This document shows, one piece after another, positions 1 to 13,700 of a stretch of 64,000 bases of DNA. Position 1 is the stretch's first letter. Each line of letters begins with the position of its first letter. The position numbers and the translations under genes are program-made. A model generated the notes under the pieces. That model was not told the origin of the DNA. It did not search any database and saw only the letters and a list, made by a program, of their open reading frames with translations. The stretch is from Uloborus plumipes (taxonomy: Eukaryota; Arthropoda; Arachnida; Araneae; Uloboridae). The stretch lies in the NCBI GenBank assembly GCA_038373865.1, contig JAXGGA010003931.1, positions 1 through 64,000 of the forward strand, read 5' to 3'.

Positions 1-479
1 TATCACTGCATTTCCATGAAAATTTGTAAAAAGAACTGAATTATCATTTAAAAAAGCAAGTCACTATTCATACAAATTATTTTTAATTGAAATTTTCAAA
101 CCTAGTTTTTAACTGAGACATATAAATTTCAAAATGGAACTTTCAAAATTAGGTGAAAGCATCGTTCTTAGCATAGGCACAATTGAAGCAAAACAAATGC
201 TTTTATGAAGGAGAGGGTAAGAAACAATAATAAAAATTAATTAAATAAAAAAAATAATATTAGAAAGATTTCTCACATATTGTTGAAGATCAAAATGCTA
301 GATTATTATTATAAAGGGTATTTTTTTCCTGGCATATTACACTGCATATTAAGAAGTTAGAACTTTTTAGACAGTCTTCTCCCTGAAAACTTATATTTAA
401 TCGTTTTTATTAGCCTACTTTCCCGTTAAAAACAAAAGAAAGACGAAAAAAGTATTAAAAGTAGCTTAATACATCTAAA
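1..479. other. AT-rich intron sequence, nothing recognised
   Basis: Presumed to be inside the last visible APEH intron. I searched the minus strand for the missing His-containing terminal exon and saw no convincing match. Confidence 0.5.
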
Positions 480-560
480 AAATATCGCCAAGTCCAAAAA
501 ATATCGCCAAGTTAAAAAAAATATCGCCAAGTCCAAAAAATATCGCCAAGTTAAAAAAAT
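480..560 (+). repeat. Short direct repeat, 'atatcgccaagt' units
   Basis: Four copies of ATATCGCCAAGT separated by CC/T and A-runs. The spacing is about 18-20 bp, so this is a minisatellite. Confidence 0.9.
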
Positions 561-649
561 AAAAAGGTAAAATGAATATCGAAAAATTAAAAATTTGAAA
601 GTAGGGTATTGAGATGGGGAATTTGTGTGTCTGTCTGTCGGTCGGTCTG

Positions 650-1258
650 TCTGTCCCCCCCTAATAACTTTTGAATGAACATTCCGATTTGGACAAACTT
701 TTTTTTGTTGGAAAGATCTCGCCGAGTACAGCTCATTCCCATATTTGATTTTTCGATTTGAACAATTTTTGGTTCAACTTTGAACCGTTCAAACAACCTG
801 TCCCGCGATGCTAACTTTTGAGTGAACAGTCCGATTTGAACAAACTTTTTTTTGTTCGAAAGATCTTATCACGGATACTTCATTCCCGTATTTACATTTC
901 CGATTTGAACAATTTTTTGTTCAACATTGAACCGCTCAAGCAAGCTGTCACCCCTAATAACTTTTGAGTGAACAGTCCGATTTAAAAAAAACTTTTTTTT
1001 TGTTCGAAGGATCTCAGCAAGGATACTTCATTACCGTATTTAAATTTTCAATTTGAACATTTTTTCGTTCAACATTGAACCGTTCAAGCAACCTTTCCCC
1101 ACCTAATAACTTCTTAGTGAACCATCCGAATGGAATAAACTTTTTTTTGTTGAAAAGATCTCGGAGAGTACAGCTCATTCCATATTTGATTTTTCGATTT
1201 AAACAATTTTTGGTTCAACTTTGAACCGTTCAAACAACCTGTCCCGCGATGCTTTCAG
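650..1258 (+). repeat. About 150-bp tandem repeat, four copies
   Basis: The phrase 'taacttttgagtgaacagtc' (with variants) recurs near 664, 810, 955 and 1106. It is followed each time by 'caaacttttttttgtt', 'gaaagatctc', 'cattcc', 'atttga..ttttcgattt' and 'gttcaa.ttgaaccgttcaa'. The right end repeats the 'cctgtcccgcgatgct' seen near 800. A CTGT-rich stretch (628-655) precedes the array. Confidence 0.9.
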
Positions 1259-1479
1259 AAAAAAAATTTAACATTAGCGCCTACGGGGAATTTAAGTTGA
1301 ATGTTGATCTTGAACTGAAAGTCGGATTTCCTTCAAACTAACTTTGTAAGAAAATGGTTTTGATAAATAATGTTTGTAAAGTACTTTTCTGAATAATCTT
1401 CTGTGAGGACTCTGATTCCGACTCCGACTCCGCAAACATGGCGGAAATGCAGGCTCAGAAAAAAATGACTGACTGTGCA

Positions 1480-1760
1480 GACGATTTTTTTTTTATTTAT
1501 TCATTTGTTTTATTTTATTTATTTATTTATTATTATTATTTTTGGCAGACGATTTTTTTTGTAATAAAAATGTTTCATTCACAAGGGCATTTTATTCTTG
1601 ATTCATATTTAACAACTGGCAACGGATTAAAAGTGAAATTCGAAACATTTTATCAACGGACGAGTTTTTTTTTTTTCTTTTTTTTTTCTTTCTTTGATAA
1701 AATGTGTTTTGATGTGCTTTGTGCTTTTATTTATTTATTTTTTTTTTTTTTTGAAAACAA
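1480..1760 (+). repeat. T-rich low-complexity tract
   Basis: Long T runs with TTTA repeats near 1485-1560 and 1662-1755. The reading frames here are phenylalanine-rich artefacts. Confidence 0.85.
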
Positions 1761-2389
1761 TTGAGGAATTTTTCTACGGAAGAACTGTAACAGTTACATT
1801 CTTTAAAAGGTGCGACAAAACTTTATTTATTCATTTATTTACTTTTTATGTGTCTATTTCATCTGATGAGAGGGGTATATTTTGCTTTTAGAAATCAGCT
1901 TTAAGTACTAAAAAGGTATGTTTGACATAATTTTTAGTCCCAGATAATTAAGAGAATAATGATCAGATGCTAGAATGCCGATGTCCATGTACGAGAAAGT
2001 AGGCTCGTTTAATTCTTGACAGAACTTCTTGTTATTAATTATTTGTTTTTATCAAAAGTAAAAATTATGACGTGATAAAGCAGGATGAAAAACATTAATT
2101 TTTCTTCAAGCATTAAATTAAGCTTTTGCATTGTTATTGATCAAATGCATGAATTTTGAATACTGTAACGTGAGCATAAAATGTGAGACGTGGGAGTATA
2201 ACTCTTTTTTTTTTTTTTTGTTTATTTGTTTATTTTGCTGCTTCAGCTTGAATAAACATATCTCTCATTAAAAAAGGAGGCGTCTCCCTTCCCCCCTCTG
2301 TCTTTTGTCAGCAACGTTTAAGATCGTCCTATATTTCGTTCTAAAGGGCTTAAACTTTTGTTTCCGATGGAGAGTTCTTAAAAATTCCT

Positions 2390-3010
2390 GCCCTAACATC
2401 ATTGAAAGTCAACTGAAATAACGCTTTTTGAATATTTGTCTGTCCTCTTAAAATTATCAAAGATGACCATTCAATTTTGAAAAAGTTCAAGGGTGGGCCC
2501 TAAATCTCCACTCTCCTAACATCTATGCAGATAGTCTAAAACTGCGTTTTTAAAGTTACATTTTCAAAAAGAGTTCCAGGGGAGAATTCCGGACCTCCCT
2601 TTCCCTAAAACAATCCGATATGATCTATACTTGTGTTTTTAAATTTCAATATCCAAAAATATCCAGAGAAGCGCCTCTTTCAACTACTACCATGGCCAAA
2701 AATTGTTTAGAATACATTTTTCAGAGATAATTTTCTGAAAAGAGGGAACTCGAATCTCTAATCTGAGTATTATCTGCAAAGATAGTCTAAAATTGCGTTT
2801 TTAGCAATACAATTTCGAAAAAATCCCAGATCCCCTCTTTCCATAGCACAATCAGAGTTAATAATGGAGTTTTTAACGTTTCAATATCGAAAAATAGACG
2901 GATGAGTGCACTCGAACCTATTCTCCCATAACATTACCAAAGATCGTTTAAAATGCATTTTTAAGACCACAAATTCCAAAAAATATCCGGGGAGAAACCA
3001 CCGTACCTCC
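2390..3010 (+). repeat. Degenerate tandem array, period about 85 bp
   Basis: A motif like 'cat..gcaaagatagtctaaaattgcgttttta' followed by 'ttcaatttc.aaaaaat.tcc.ggg' recurs near 2397, 2520, 2612, 2695, 2772, 2850 and 2935. Divergence is high. I recognise no coding content. Confidence 0.7.
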
Positions 3011-3329
3011 TTACTTCTGGGTAAATAATATACTTACGATTAGGAACACATTCTCAACTCTCTGATCTAGTTATGACTTCCCTCTTAGAAAATATGTTGG
3101 ACCCATTCTGGGGTTTGAAATTAATGAAGTTTTCCCCCTCTGTTTGAAATTAATGAGGGGTCGGCAATTTCATACCCCCCTCCCCAATTTTTTCTCCCCG
3201 CTACGAGTCAGAATATTAACTCCTTGTGGTCCTTATTTGAAAATTGCAATGTTCATTGGTCTTTACAAAAGCTAAACATGTTATTAAAAAACATGAATTT
3301 TTCCTAGTATTTCTATTTTTCCAAAGTCC

Positions 3330-3425
3330 CCCCCAATGTTCAGCAGGCAGCGACGCCCATGCTATGCACTGATGAAGGGGGCTAATGCCTTCGAAACTAG
3401 TATGCTTTTCTAACCGACTCATTTG
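3330..3425 (+). repeat. Penelope-like 3' end relic (tentative)
   Basis: 'gcactgatgaagggggctaatgccttcgaaac' resembles the short hairpin and 'tgaagaagg..ccttcgaaac' sequence common at the 3' ends of Penelope-like elements. A similar segment ends the element at 36600. No coding part remains. Confidence 0.4.
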
Positions 3426-3462
3426 TGCTTTTAAATGTTGTAAATACCTTTATTAATCAAAT

Positions 3463-3603
3463 CTGTACCTCAGAACCAGACTAACGTAAGTCCATTTTCG
3501 TCATTTTTCGGTAGAGGGGAAAAACGATTGTCGAATACACTATTTTCCCCTTTACTGAAAAATGACGAAAATGGACTTACGTTAGTCTGGTTCTGAGGTA
3601 CAG
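3463..3603. mobile_element. Foldback MITE, 141 bp, copy 1
   Basis: Nearly perfect palindrome. The left arm CTGTACCTCAGAACCAGACT... through CGTCATTTTTCGGTAGAGGGG is mirrored on the right, with about 25 bp between arms. It is flanked by AAAT on both sides, a 4-bp target duplication. A second copy is at 31603-31744. Confidence 0.92.
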
Positions 3604-3662
3604 AAATGAAAGATTTTCTATTTTAATTTGTTATGTTCTAAAACTTATTAATTGGTACTTAT

Positions 3663-4348
3663 TAGGGATGCACCGATAAGCAAATTTGCTGATTACCGAT
3701 TAATTGCCTGTTGATAATCGGCCGAGCCGATTAATGATAAGGATGATTGTTTTTAATACTACCAATTTTCCCATCACTGTTTTTTTTCTCTAATAGAATT
3801 TTGAGTTTAAAAATAGTAAGTAATTTATTTCTGAGAGATTTTTTTCCATTTTCCTAATTTTCGCAAAATAATTTCACTATTTTATCAAATTTCTTAGAAC
3901 CAATTGTCATATTATTGTCAATTGTATTATATTAACACATTGTTAATCGTGTTGAATGGATGTAAAAATAAAAAAAAGGGGGATGGGGGGAGTCTGTGGT
4001 GAGCAATCCAATTTAGGAGTACTTTTAATTTAAATTTTTTAAAAATTAGTAACAATTTAATTCAAGACTTTTATTCTTTGTAAAAACTAGAGGTTATCTA
4101 AAAGCACTGTACTAAAGAGAAAACTGTTGCAACATTGCCTATGTATATTTATTCAAAACAGGAGAATTAATTTATTAAAAGCTTTATATCAACTGTGAGG
4201 ATTATTATTACTGTTAGTAAAATTATTACTCATAGTTTGTTGGCGTAGGCTTGAACTATCTTCTCACAATTAATACAGGTAAGTTAAGGTATACTTTGAA
4301 GAATAAAATTAAAAAAATTTTTTTGGCCGATTAATCGGTGCATCTTTA
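3663..4348. mobile_element. hAT-like non-autonomous element, 686 bp
   Basis: Terminal inverted repeats begin TAGGGATGCACCGAT and end ATCGGTGCATCTTTA. The 8-bp target duplication GTACTTAT is perfect (3655-3662 and 4349-4356). The subterminal sequence is rich in CGATTAATCGG. There is no transposase. Confidence 0.92.
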
Positions 4349-4613
4349 GTACTTATGAAAACAATATTGCTTGTAATACTTTAATATTTTTAAAATTTAC
4401 CAAAGTATTCAAAAAATATAACTTCAGTTATAGGTTCAGTACATAGGTTAGAAGAAAATAATTAAGTGATGGATTGCTGCATGCATACAGAGGGGGATTT
4501 TTATTAATTATGCACAATTTACTAGTTTGGAAAAGCAGCTATGATTAAAATTTCTGACTCATTTTCTTTCACATTAAGTTGCTGCTATATTGGGTGAAAC
4601 ATAAAATGCTTAC

Positions 4614-4720
4614 TTAACAGGAACACCACGGGCATGAAGGATGTGATAGTATTTCATGCCCTGAGTAGGAGGAACTCTTAAATCCTTCTTTCCAAGCAGT
4701 ATGAGTGTCGGTGTGGTAAC
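4614..4720 (-). CDS. APEH: APEH coding exon 22 (catalytic aspartate)
   Basis: 107 nt, phase 0 in and 2 out (donor GTAAGC). It encodes [20 protein letters not shown] then [15 protein letters not shown]. Asp676 in GKKDLRVP is the catalytic acid ('LGQEDRRVP' in human). The frame continues into an unseen exon that should carry the catalytic His. Confidence 0.97.
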
Positions 4721-7700
4721 CTTGAAAAGAGAAAATATAAATATTTATGTAAGTATTAAGATATCGGATTAAAGTTCATAAGTTTGAGCAGTATGCATGT
4801 AAGGGGAAAAAAACTAAATTTCATTTTTTTTTTAAAGAAAAATTTGACATCACAATGTGTTAAAATTACTTTTCACACAGTACAGATATAACCCTTAAAA
4901 AAACAATGTTATATTTTTGATTATATAGTTGGCAATTCATAAGCTCTTATATATTACTTTATAGTTCAACATTTCTAAGATCAGAATGCATCTGTTTGTA
5001 TGTCAGGACATACCTGGACTTTCCAAGCTTGAAATAGGTATACTTTAAATTTAGACGATTCTAAGAAAGTCACTAGGTATTTAACCCATTTATGCCCAGT
5101 AGCCTAAAAACGGGACGCTTGTTAGTTACTGCATACAAAAACCTGTAATGGATATATCATTTTACTAAAGCTGTTTTTCACGAGTCAAATAGTCCTTCTT
5201 CTTGAGAAATCCAGTTTATTTGGACATCAGAGTTCATTTATTGACAGCTATTTTCAGACAAATCAGTCAAGCAACGATCCAGCATGAGTAGCCACAGAAA
5301 GTAAGTTTTTTTTTTGCGAGCTTATTTTTCATAAAATCAAACTATTTAAAAATGATTGGTTTAAAATTAATTAGAGATGCCTTCTGTAATGTTACTTTGC
5401 ACAAGTAAAGTCAAGTAAGGTCGTATTTTGCTCACATATCTGAAAAATATCCCATAAACAGGACGCTAAATGACTTAATAAAAATTGTGAACCATTTTAA
5501 GCCTAAAATATATGTAAACAATTCCAAGTACTAGGTTTTAAGCAGATAAAAATTGGAAAAAAAATAAAAAATAAAAAAAAAAAACTTGGCCATAAATGGG
5601 TTAAGGAGATATTAGTTAAAAATCTATGCAATTTGTATTCATTCACACGTGTGTATTTATCTATTTGTATATTACAAGGATAATACATATGATTAGTCTT
5701 GAATATCCAAACATCCCTGTTACAACACCCAATGATTATTGTGAACTCATCAGTCTGGAATAGTCAATAGCCGAGCTGGAATCGGGTGTCTTCTTCTCAT
5801 TGCAGCCAAGATTATTTTGATAACAATAATTTGTCACTCCATCGAGTGTCCGCTATCAATGGTACAGTTTAACTTGTACATTGAAAGCAAATGGTGAGGT
5901 AATAAGCAGTAAATTATTGCCCTTAAGTCATCAATTATATCCACCAGTCTGAAGGTAATCTCAGCAACATAATATAAAGTGAACTATGAAAACAATATGA
6001 TATTCATATACTTTAGAATGTACTTTTTCAATACATAATAAAAATTTTAAACTTTGTTACGGACACCCCTATGTCACAAATACCGTGAAATGCCCCTTCT
6101 GCCCCCAGCTCGTTTACTACCAATTCCAGACTGATCAGTTCTAATAAAAACGAAGCTGCAGTCACAGGATAGTATAAACGAGTTGGTGGTGTATTGCATG
6201 TATTTCTGCCTTAGCCCTGGCTTAGCGGGGTGGGGGGTTACTAACTGCTTTATCAAGGAGGAATAGGTTAATTATAATTATGACCAAGATAAAAATATTA
6301 TTAATTATGAAGGGGAGTATTTAGATGTAAGAATTCTTTGGGGATGTTATAAATCTAAAAAATATTTACTTTGTCTGCATATCTGATCGGGGACTTCTCC
6401 CACATATCTGTCATTAGATCGGGATTAATGGCCGTAGCTACATCAAATTCTGCAGGCCCAGTTTCAGCATATGCCCTACAAAAAAGAAAAGCTAGCTATG
6501 ATTAAAGCATAGAATGAAAAACCAGCATACCTTAGACTTTCCTCACATTTTGTGAGACTTTCAAAAAAAAAAAAAAAATTCTATTCTAAATGCCAGTAAA
6601 AACTCTTATAAATTTTACACAAGTTATACTTCAGCATTCCTTGCATACAACCGTAGGATTTAGTTAAGGTGAAATTGAAGTAAAATTTTTTTAAAAAGTT
6701 AAATTTTGAGCACTATCATAATTTTTATCCACAGTTTTACTGCATCACCTTTCCAACATAATGTGAAGTACAATATTTTATGAAGTTTTATGGTTTTATG
6801 ATAAAGCAAAAACTTAAAATATAGCAAACATACTTCTTGTAACATTTAGGATGTATTTTAAACTGAAAAATAAAGCATGCATCTGTTCTGTATATTCATT
6901 TTAAAAGCTATTAATGGAGTTTCTAAATTTGAAATTTATAGCTGGATTCAGAAAATAAATGAATAAAATAAAAATCGAAATACCATATCTCGTAGACTTA
7001 TCATTGATGCTAGTCTTACATAAGACTGACTAATGATTAAATTATAGTTGAAAAAACTAAAAAATACACTTTTAGAGTTAATCAAACTTATAATACATCA
7101 AAATGAAACATAGTTTAGTCTTTAGCATTAATAATGGTATTTATTAAATATGTTACTTTTATGTTCGCAAAGAACGTGAATTTTATCTTTTATTCAGAGT
7201 TACATGCAAACAACTGAAACACTTATAATACATCAGCATGTAATACAGTTTTACCTTCAGTATTAATAATAGTATTAAATATATTACTTTCCCTTTGTAG
7301 AGAACTTGAATTTTATATTTTATTCTGAGTTACATACATACAAACAAACAAACCCACATGTGAAACTAATAAAAGCGTATTAATAAATAAATAAATAAAT
7401 GGTAGACTTACCAATCTGGAATATCTGTAGATTCAACTTTGGCTGCAATGTAAATAAGAATCATTTATTTTGCATTGCATCATTGCATATTTCATTAATA
7501 AGAAAATTTAGCTATACTGACATGCTAAGCGCAAAAGTGGTATGTGCAGTTGAGCTCAAACTGAGCTATTTCTCACAAGTTTTGTGCCTCCATGCATTTG
7601 ATTCAGATGATACTTTTAAAGGTTTTTTTCAAGAATATTTACCGTTCTCAAATGGCAATAAAACATTGTATATGGGTCATTCCAGCGAAAATGGTACAAA

Positions 7701-10700
7701 TCATGTCTGAAACTCTTTGCCTAAGTTTATCCATTTAAATAATTTCCACCAACTAATCATTTTTTTTTTATTGAGTTTCCATTTATTTGTGTATAATGAA
7801 GTGTAAATAACTAGTACATGACTCATTTATGAAAGGACTTTAAATATTTTGATCACTTTGTGTAAGAGTGGACAAATAAGCATTTAAAAATATGTGTAAT
7901 CAAAGAAAAGTTAAAATCACAGAACAAGTATAAAGTGGAATAAACAGCCTAAACTGTTAGTCTGTCTGCAATTTCAAGAAAAAATCTCTTTTTTTCATCA
8001 TGAAATCGGCTGTAACAGAATGGACATCCAACAGTTCAAATTAACTACCAGAAGAAAAGAATGAGGCTCACCCTGGTTGTTGACTACATAATTCAATGTA
8101 GCAAGCTAATCACGGCAGTTATACTACCTATATTTTTAAAAAAATATATCAGATTAAATGCAATGGACATTGATTTGTACCATTTTCGCTGGAATGACCC
8201 ATATAGGTAGAATACATCACAAAAAGCCATCTGGTGACAATAACTCAATTTTATTAACAATTGTAGATACGACTTTTGTGCTTAGCTAACTGGGCAAAAA
8301 TTTGATCAAAGCACTTCTCCCCCCCCCCCCAAATCTTACAGAACATAATGCTTGTATTTGATTACAATATAATTATGATCACAGCTAAAATTTATTCATG
8401 CTTTTGTTCAAATCATGTAAAATATTTTGAAAATAATATCTAGCTAGGTATGAATTAATCTACAGAAAATTATAGTGTGACCAAATGAAATTTTTTCGTA
8501 TTAGTATTGAAGCAAAATGAAATTGTCACACATCCCAACTTTTGAATGGCGAATATATTGTTCCAATATTAAACAAAACAAAAAAAATAATAATAAAAAT
8601 AAATAAATAAATAAAAAAAATAAATAAAAAAAAAGTAATTTGAATCTTGACACGTTAAATTCAAACTGGATTTGCAATCAAGAATTGCAATAGGCGAGTG
8701 TGTTTGTAGGCCTCTAAGTGTATATGTGCGTAACGAGCAGAGGTCCTGGACCAGTTGAGCGATCCCACACCACCAGAGGCGGGTGGAAGGTGGAGGTCCC
8801 AGAGGCACCCAATTAAAAATAACAAGAAGTTAACCAAGGTCAAAATGAAAGTAATAAGCAAGTTGTTAATTGCTTGAAAAGAAATCTATTTCACAAATGT
8901 CAAAATTGATGATTCAAAAATTATATGGCTCTAAAACACCATTTCATCTTCACGTGACAATATAAAATTGATAAAGATTTTGAAATGACATCAATCATTG
9001 GAGGACAATCTAATTGCTTTTCCAGATTTTCGGCAAAGATTTAATCTGCCGATTTCTCTTAGGTGATAGCTACCCCAATTTTGACACTTATGAGTTAGAA
9101 GAAAAAAGTGTTTTATAAACTATCCTGTTTTCAGTAGTTTTAATTAAACAAAAATAATAATCCAAATTTGATTTAAAACTGAGTTACATTCAGGAATTTT
9201 GACGAAAACTTTCTAGTGCTCACACACAAAAAAAGGGGGTTGAACTCCCACTATATTTTTCTTTTTTTTTTTAGGGAAAATAATCATAAACAAAAAAAAA
9301 AGTTTTAAAAGATATTTTTGTGTGTGTGGTGGTGGGGGGGGGGTATCTATTATCCACCACCCAATTAAATGGGGGTGACTAATAGAAGATCAAAATAATA
9401 GAGGAAGAAGCCCTCGAATGATTGTAGCAGGCAAACAGATCCACACGTCTTCATATGCTGAATATCAAACTTAAAATCTAGTTGTGGCAAACATGTTTTG
9501 TTGGTTTCTAAATTAATTCGAATTTCAGCAGAACTACATATGTTAAATATAACTTTCGTTTGTTATGTTTCTAGAAAAAAAGGTTTATAAGCTAGTTTGA
9601 TGCATAACATACATGGTTTATGGCAGGACATAATGCACTCAGAATTAAATATGTACTAAAATTAATACAATACCACTCATGTCAATTACTGGATTTCTAC
9701 ATACAGCTGCCTTGTAAAAATCCTGTAGAGTAGAAAAATTGTATCAAGAAATTAAACAATCATACACAGGTTTAAAAAAAAATCCTATTAGAACAGCCCA
9801 CCAGGGTGGTCACAAGTAACATGGGGAAATTTTTTTTTCAACTTATCTTTTGCGGCACGCCCCTAAAATGTGCCAATGGGCTAGAAAATGAGATCTGCAC
9901 AGTTTTAGCTTAATCGGATAATATTAACACGTGCCGCAAAGAAGGTAAAGTTAAGAAAAACAGCGATTTTTAGCAAAAAATTGTACTTTTTACTCTGTAA
10001 AACCAAAACTACTGATCCTAGAAGCTTTATTTTGGTCTCATTTTGTAGGAAATTTTATTTTCTTTAAGTCTAATCTTATTTAAAGTTTCGAAAAATGATT
10101 AAATATTTTTCAGAATTTTCACAAGTCAGGCTGCAACGCAAATCCTCGAAATTGTAAGTAACATGGGGAATTTTTTTTTTTCAATTAATCTTTTGAGGCA
10201 CCCCCCTAAAATGTGCCAATAGACTAGAAAATGAGATTTGAAAAGTTTTAGCTTAATCGGATAATATTAACACGTGCCTCAAAGTGGGTAAATTTACGAA
10301 AAACAGCGATTTTTAGCCAAAAATCGTAGTTTTTCCACTGTAAAACTAAAACTATTCACCTTAGAAGCTTCATTTTGGTCACATTTTGTAGGAAATTTCA
10401 TTCTCATTAAGTGCTAAAGAGTAGTAAAATGATGTTACATAATTTAACAGTATAAGTTTTAAGGTGCATTAGCTTTTGTTGTCATTTTAACTCTTTGCTT
10501 TCCGTCTTAACCCCTTAATTCCTCTATTTTAACACAGAAATTTGTTTCATTTATTTCTAAAGTACCGCGAAAATACCTCTTTTTTAATTGACAAAGTAAA
10601 TCCAACAATAAGCAAATAAATGTAATTGAATATTGTAATGCTTTTAGGTTTTTGCATGAAAATTTCTTATTTTTGATATACTCTACGATTTAACCTGAAA

Positions 10701-13700
10701 AATGCCAAATAAATACTTTGGACATGATAGCAAAAATGAATGGGATAGCACTTAATGAGAATGAAATTTCCTACAAAATGAGACCAAAATAAAGTTTCTA
10801 AGATGAATAGTTTTGGTTTTACAGAGGAAAAACTACGATTTTTGGCTAAAAATCGCTGTTTTTCGTAACTTTACCCACTTTGAGGCACGTGTTAATATTA
10901 TCCGATTAAGCTAAAACTTTTCAAATCTCATTTTCTAGTCTATTGGCACATTTTAGGGGGTGCCTCAAAAGATTAGTTGAAAAAAAAATTTCCCCATGTT
11001 ACTTGCAATTTCGAGGATTTGCGTTGCAGCCTGACTTGTGAAAATTCTGAAAAATATTTAATCATTTTTTTCGAAACTTTAAGTAAGATTAGACTTAAAG
11101 AAAATAAAATTTCCTACAAAATGAGACCAAAATAAAGCTTCTAGGATCAGTAGTTTTGGTTTTACAGAGTAAAAACTACAATTTTTGGCTAAAAATCGCT
11201 GTTTTTCTTAACTTTATCCTCTTTGCGGCACGTGTTAATATTATCCGATTTAGCTAAAACTTTGCAAATCTCATTTTCTAGCCCATTGGCACATTTGAGG
11301 GGGGTGCTGCAAAAGAAATTCGAAAATTGATTTTTTGTGACCACCCTAACAGCCACTCATGGTGAAAAAAAAGGTTAGCATAAATAAATACATGAAAACG
11401 CTTCCAAATTTATATAAATCAATAAATTATTTCAGTTTCTAATGAAATGAAGACCCCAACAATTTGTTTATTGGGAGATTAAAAAAAAAGAAGAAGAAAA
11501 AAAAAATGCCCACATTTCCCAACACACGGTTCAAATGAAGTTTTATTTTACTCTTCTTTTATAAAAAAATCAACTAACTGAAATTGAGAAGCAAAATTAA
11601 TTTTTAATAAATACTTATCACACTTTACATAGTTCATAACTTACAAAAAGAGATGCCAGGGAGACTGATTTTTTAATTATCTACGAATAATTTTACATAT
11701 TTGTAACAGTTGCTACTCATTTAAATTGAGTTAAAAAGGAAATATGTACAAATAAAATCATTATCCTTGAAAACATTTTATAAATCTTTTTTGCGCTGAT
11801 CCCTGATATCTATAAATCCATTAATATGCAAGCTTTTAATCATTGCTGAATAAGTAAAAAATTTAGCTATATTGATTTTAGTACACTTTCGGTGACGTGG
11901 AAATCGATGTACAAATGAGACAGACGTATAAAAGTGAGGCCTAAGTCAAGGAGAGAAGCACATATTAATTGTAGAAATTCCACAAAGGAACTACCCAAAC
12001 AAAAAAAAAATTCAAATACATCAGGCAGGGAAAAAAATTCAAATAAGAAAAAAAAAAAAAAAATATTAAGAAAAAATTTAACATCAAAATTCAAGTATTT
12101 AGCTTAAAAATTAATTTTTAACAAAATATTTACAAAGTTAACAGTATTTCTTAAAAATCTGTCCCCTACATATCCTCCTTAACGGAAAAATTCTGCAGAC
12201 GCTTTCCAAATCTCCTCAAAATTCATAATGCTCCAACAATAATATTTATACTACATAAACATTAAAGCACAGAAATAATAATTATTTAAGTTCATACACA
12301 TGCACAAAGAGCATCAGTATCACTTGCAATACTGATACATAATAAATTTTATTGACTCACTGGATATTGACCACACAGATGAGCAGTTAGAAAACCTCCA
12401 TGCGAGCCTCCAAAAATGGCAAAATTACTTTTATCAAAGCCAAGATTATTTTTCATATATTCAGCAGCTTGCTGTAACAGAAAAAAAAGTTCAAATGAAT
12501 ACAACAGTAGTTAATTGCGAATGTTCACAAACAAAACAAAGAAAAAAAAACAGTTAAACCTACAGCTGCAATATTTTAAACAGTGAAATATCCCCAAACT
12601 TACCCTTCATTTCAGTTACATTCTGTAGTTTAACCTTTAGAAGCCGGGCGGTACACATGCTGTACCGTAACTATTTTTTTTTAGAGGACAATGTTGAGAT
12701 TTCCATTCGGACCCTTTGGAGCCGGGGATTTTTTCAAGGTTTCATACGTCTGATACGACAGTTTATACCTTCTCTTTGCAATGGAAAAGAAATCTGTGGT
12801 TCAACTGTCTGGGTTGAAAGAAAAATTTCTAAAAAACAGCCCGGATCCAAAGGGTTAAAACTTTTTCGGAAAAACTTTTACTTTTTCTTCCCAATGCAAA
12901 ACAATAGCCCCTTGTTATATCGTGCTTCGTTATATCGCTCATTCGAATATCACTTCTTGTGTCTTCCGAAAAATCAAAGCCTGTTAAAAAAACAGGAAAC
13001 CCTTGCTTTAAGTTTGAAACCATTTATGAAAACATATGGTATGACTCAGAAAAACTCTCTTTCTTCTTTATTTTGTCAATTAACTGAACGAAGATTCTTC
13101 CATTCTTCTGAATTCCCTGGGGAGACAGCAGAAATTTCTGTCACCCAAACGTGCATATCAGCAGAATATTTCAGTTTGAGACCCCCAGTTTGGAAACTAC
13201 TTCCCACTTGCTTTTGTATTGATTCTAAGCCTTATACAATGGGTGAAAGACAGCAAGTAGGTGTGAAGAAGACATGCGCCCTTTAACTGATTGCATACGC
13301 CCCTTATCTTAACAAGAAAATACAACATGAAGCAATTTCAAGGCTACAATAGAGCCTTTTCATCAGCGCAGATAGATAACCACACGATAAGAACGCCATG
13401 AGTTCTCCCAAGGCTTTTTGTGATAGTATGCCAATAATTGTGGTAAATTTATTTTCTTTATTATTTTGTACACTGGTTACAAATAGTGTTTATTGGAAAA
13501 GAAAAATAATTAAAAAAACATCATGTAAGAAATATTTTTTTTACTAAGGAAAGAAAAATCGTCCCTAAAAGGTTCCGATAGACACCAGAGGGTGCATACT
13601 TTGTTTACTAATTTTTTTTTCTGCCTACGATATAATATTTAAAAAGCAGGGACGTCATTTCAAGTTTTTCCAGGGGGGGGGGGGCAAAGGGTCCAAACAC

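Noticed and set aside
480..560. Regular short direct repeats resembling a CRISPR
   Set aside because: The spacers are A-runs rather than unique sequence and the genome is eukaryotic; it is a minisatellite.
1438..1891. Phenylalanine-rich frames
   Set aside because: Encoded by poly-T and TTTA tracts.
8569..8861. tRNA-derived SINE
   Set aside because: GC-richer body and A/T tail are suggestive, but I could not find A and B boxes.
12657..13286. 209-residue plus-strand open frame
   Set aside because: It crosses a piggyBac-like MITE and the start of a pogo-like element, has no recognisable domain, and is antisense within an APEH intron.
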